Assembly (NCBI GenBank): GCA_950106755.1
Contig: OX467087.1
Coordinates: forward strand, 12,404,047 to 12,468,046
Origin: Climacium dendroides
Lineage: Eukaryota; Streptophyta; Bryopsida; Hypnales; Climaciaceae
DNA length: 64,000 bases
Direction of reading: 5' to 3'
Within the stretch, counting starts at the first letter, position 1; every line of letters begins with the position of its first letter. Positions 62,246-64,000 of this stretch are shown in pieces. The notes beneath the pieces were generated by a model. It had not been told where the DNA came from. It made no database searches and was given only the letters and a program-made list of their open reading frames with translations. Position numbers and translations under genes: made by a program.

Positions 62246-64000
62246 TACATTGTTTGAGTCCTCAAGTTTAGATTTTAGTTGCAATAGTAGCGGTTGGCGC
62301 TTGCTATGCTACACATTCATCATTAAAATTTTATAAGAATTTTTATGTATTAGATAGAATGCAAAACAAAAATTTCAATAAATCTTTAAATAAAAATGAT
62401 TAAAATCTTTGTATAATTTTTTTATATGTAAGCATATATTGAAATGTACAATAGAAATTTATTGAATGATGAATGAAACATATGCAATGATAAATATTAT
62501 AAAAGATACACATACATTAGAATGCATCAGAAATTTGACTCCATTGTTACAAAAAATGGCAACCCAAATTGAAGAATTGAAAGCAAAAACTTATAAATCT
62601 CAAAAACTTTGTGAACAACTTAATTATTGGGAAATCCAAAATCACTTCAATTGAATAAATTTCTCAAAATCATTTGGTAGTAGCAATAGAAAATTGAAAT
62701 CATGAAAGCTCAAAGCTCACAAAAGCACAAAATCATAGAAGTGCAAAGAAGTGTAAAGCTAAGAGAAGCAATGGATGTAATATCATCCTATGGATCCTCT
62801 TTAATATCAGCTTAATTGCAACAACTATATTATTTCTATAATATCACCCTTTGTAAAAAGTGATATTATAGAAGTGATTGCAAACTACTACTCTATTTCT
62901 GTAATATCACATTGTGTGAAAATACGATTTCTATGTATGCATGAATGAAAATATCTTTATAAAATATTTAAAATAATTATTTTAAAGACTTATCGAAATC
63001 ATTATCATGCATTCTATTTAAATATTTCAAAGTTTTACTAATATGTGATACAATGAATGCATAGCATAGCAAGTACGAGCCCCTAGTATTAATGGTAGCA
63101 TTTGTGATATTACAGAGGAACTTATGATTTTAGTAGTATGATTGTTGGCATTTGATTCAGCTTGAAGGTAGCTTGAAGAAAGTTTTGATTGCATTTGAGT
63201 GTTTCTATCTTTTGCAAATTATCTATATGGGTTGTTTGACTCTAAAGGGATTTTTCTTTCAACATTGTTCAAACTTTACACAAAATACATAAAAGTATGT
63301 AGTTTTTGATTACATATAGTCTTGTCATGTGATAATTAAACACAACCTAGTTATTACAATTACAATTATTTGTAATCATACCCTTGGCATTCAAAATTGA
63401 TAGTAGCAATTGATAAGTGAAACTATGGTATTAGCAAAGGAGCTTGGCATTGTACTATGTAAGATTCAATAATCTAGTATATTGGTTAATAAAATAAAAT
63501 ATAATAATATTTTATAATAATATATTACATTATGTAAAAAATCACTATTGTATATGAAATTTTATTGTTAGTATTTGATGGTATTTTATAATTTTATTAG
63601 TATCAAATTTATTAGTATTGTTGGATAACATCTTTTCATACATAATATAAAATTGAAGCATTGAATTGCAATACCTTTCATTTTTTGACATCTAAAAAAG
63701 AGCCTTGAATGAATATTTTCATGACCTCCATATATTCATGTACTAAAAATATAATATTGATATTTGAACACAATTTAAAAGGCTAAATTTCATGTGAAAT
63801 TGTCATTATTATAATTTTTGTAGGAAAAAAAGAAAAAATTAGTAAATATAGTGAAAACAAATTTAATCATTTGAATTTCTTAAGATGTACAAATAACAAT
63901 GGAGTGGTGTCAATTATTTATTTATTTCATATTTTATATGTAGAGTACCTTTGTCAGTGACCTTCAAATTAGATGGCATTGTCAAGCTAAATTATCTTTT
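62246..64000. other. AT-rich spacer, no gene
   Basis: No frame above background and no RNA gene or TIR element recognised. A short near-duplicate (ctatttctgtaatatcac / atttctataatatcac) occurs near 62830-62910. Confidence 0.35.

Overview
The window is nuclear DNA of a land plant, probably a non-flowering one with a large, repeat-rich genome (inference). The evidence is a plant-type 485-residue S-adenosylhomocysteine hydrolase, a plant-like ribosomal protein eL28, GT-AG introns, low gene density (three intact genes in 64 kb) and many plant DNA-transposon families. The species cannot be fixed from this sequence. Background DNA is very AT-rich, and the real genes stand out as GC-rich islands.

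Intact genes. eL28 is on the minus strand at 10604-11261 (three coding exons plus a probable 5'UTR intron). A small, probably mitochondrial protein of unknown function is on the plus strand at 22136-23815 (three exons, 175 aa). S-adenosylhomocysteine hydrolase is on the minus strand at 27011-28931 (three exons, 485 aa). They are independent transcription units.

Mobile DNA. At 2.6-8.1 kb a decayed piggyBac-type gene carries four separate CACTA-family insertions, each with a 3-bp target duplication. Another CACTA element at 47.9-49.5 kb contains a tRNA-derived SINE-like unit. TTAA-flanked elements with CCCCTAAAG-like ends (15-21 kb, 51-58 kb) and a short GC-rich relative (26.45-26.68 kb) are non-autonomous piggyBac-type elements. 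hAT-type elements lie at 31.2-31.8 and 57.16-57.31 kb, and TA-flanked mariner-like MITEs at 24.47 and 49.5-50.1 kb. A PIF/Harbinger element survives as a MYB/NAM-associated ORF1 relic (37.97-38.69 kb) and a transposase relic (43.34-44.40 kb) whose C-terminal third is inverted. A different 3.4-kb element sits between the two halves.

Most unusual are two related 3.4-kb elements (about 32.95-36.44 kb, minus; about 38.72-42.17 kb, plus). They are full of CCGG-containing motifs near both ends and encode a protein family I do not recognise. Their long frames are interrupted nine times in total, every time by TAG and never by TAA or TGA. Also notable is a palindromic module with two outward-facing snRNA-like USE and TATA pairs at near-constant spacing, found in several otherwise different TIR elements. 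The remaining AT-rich stretches hold no gene I can support.
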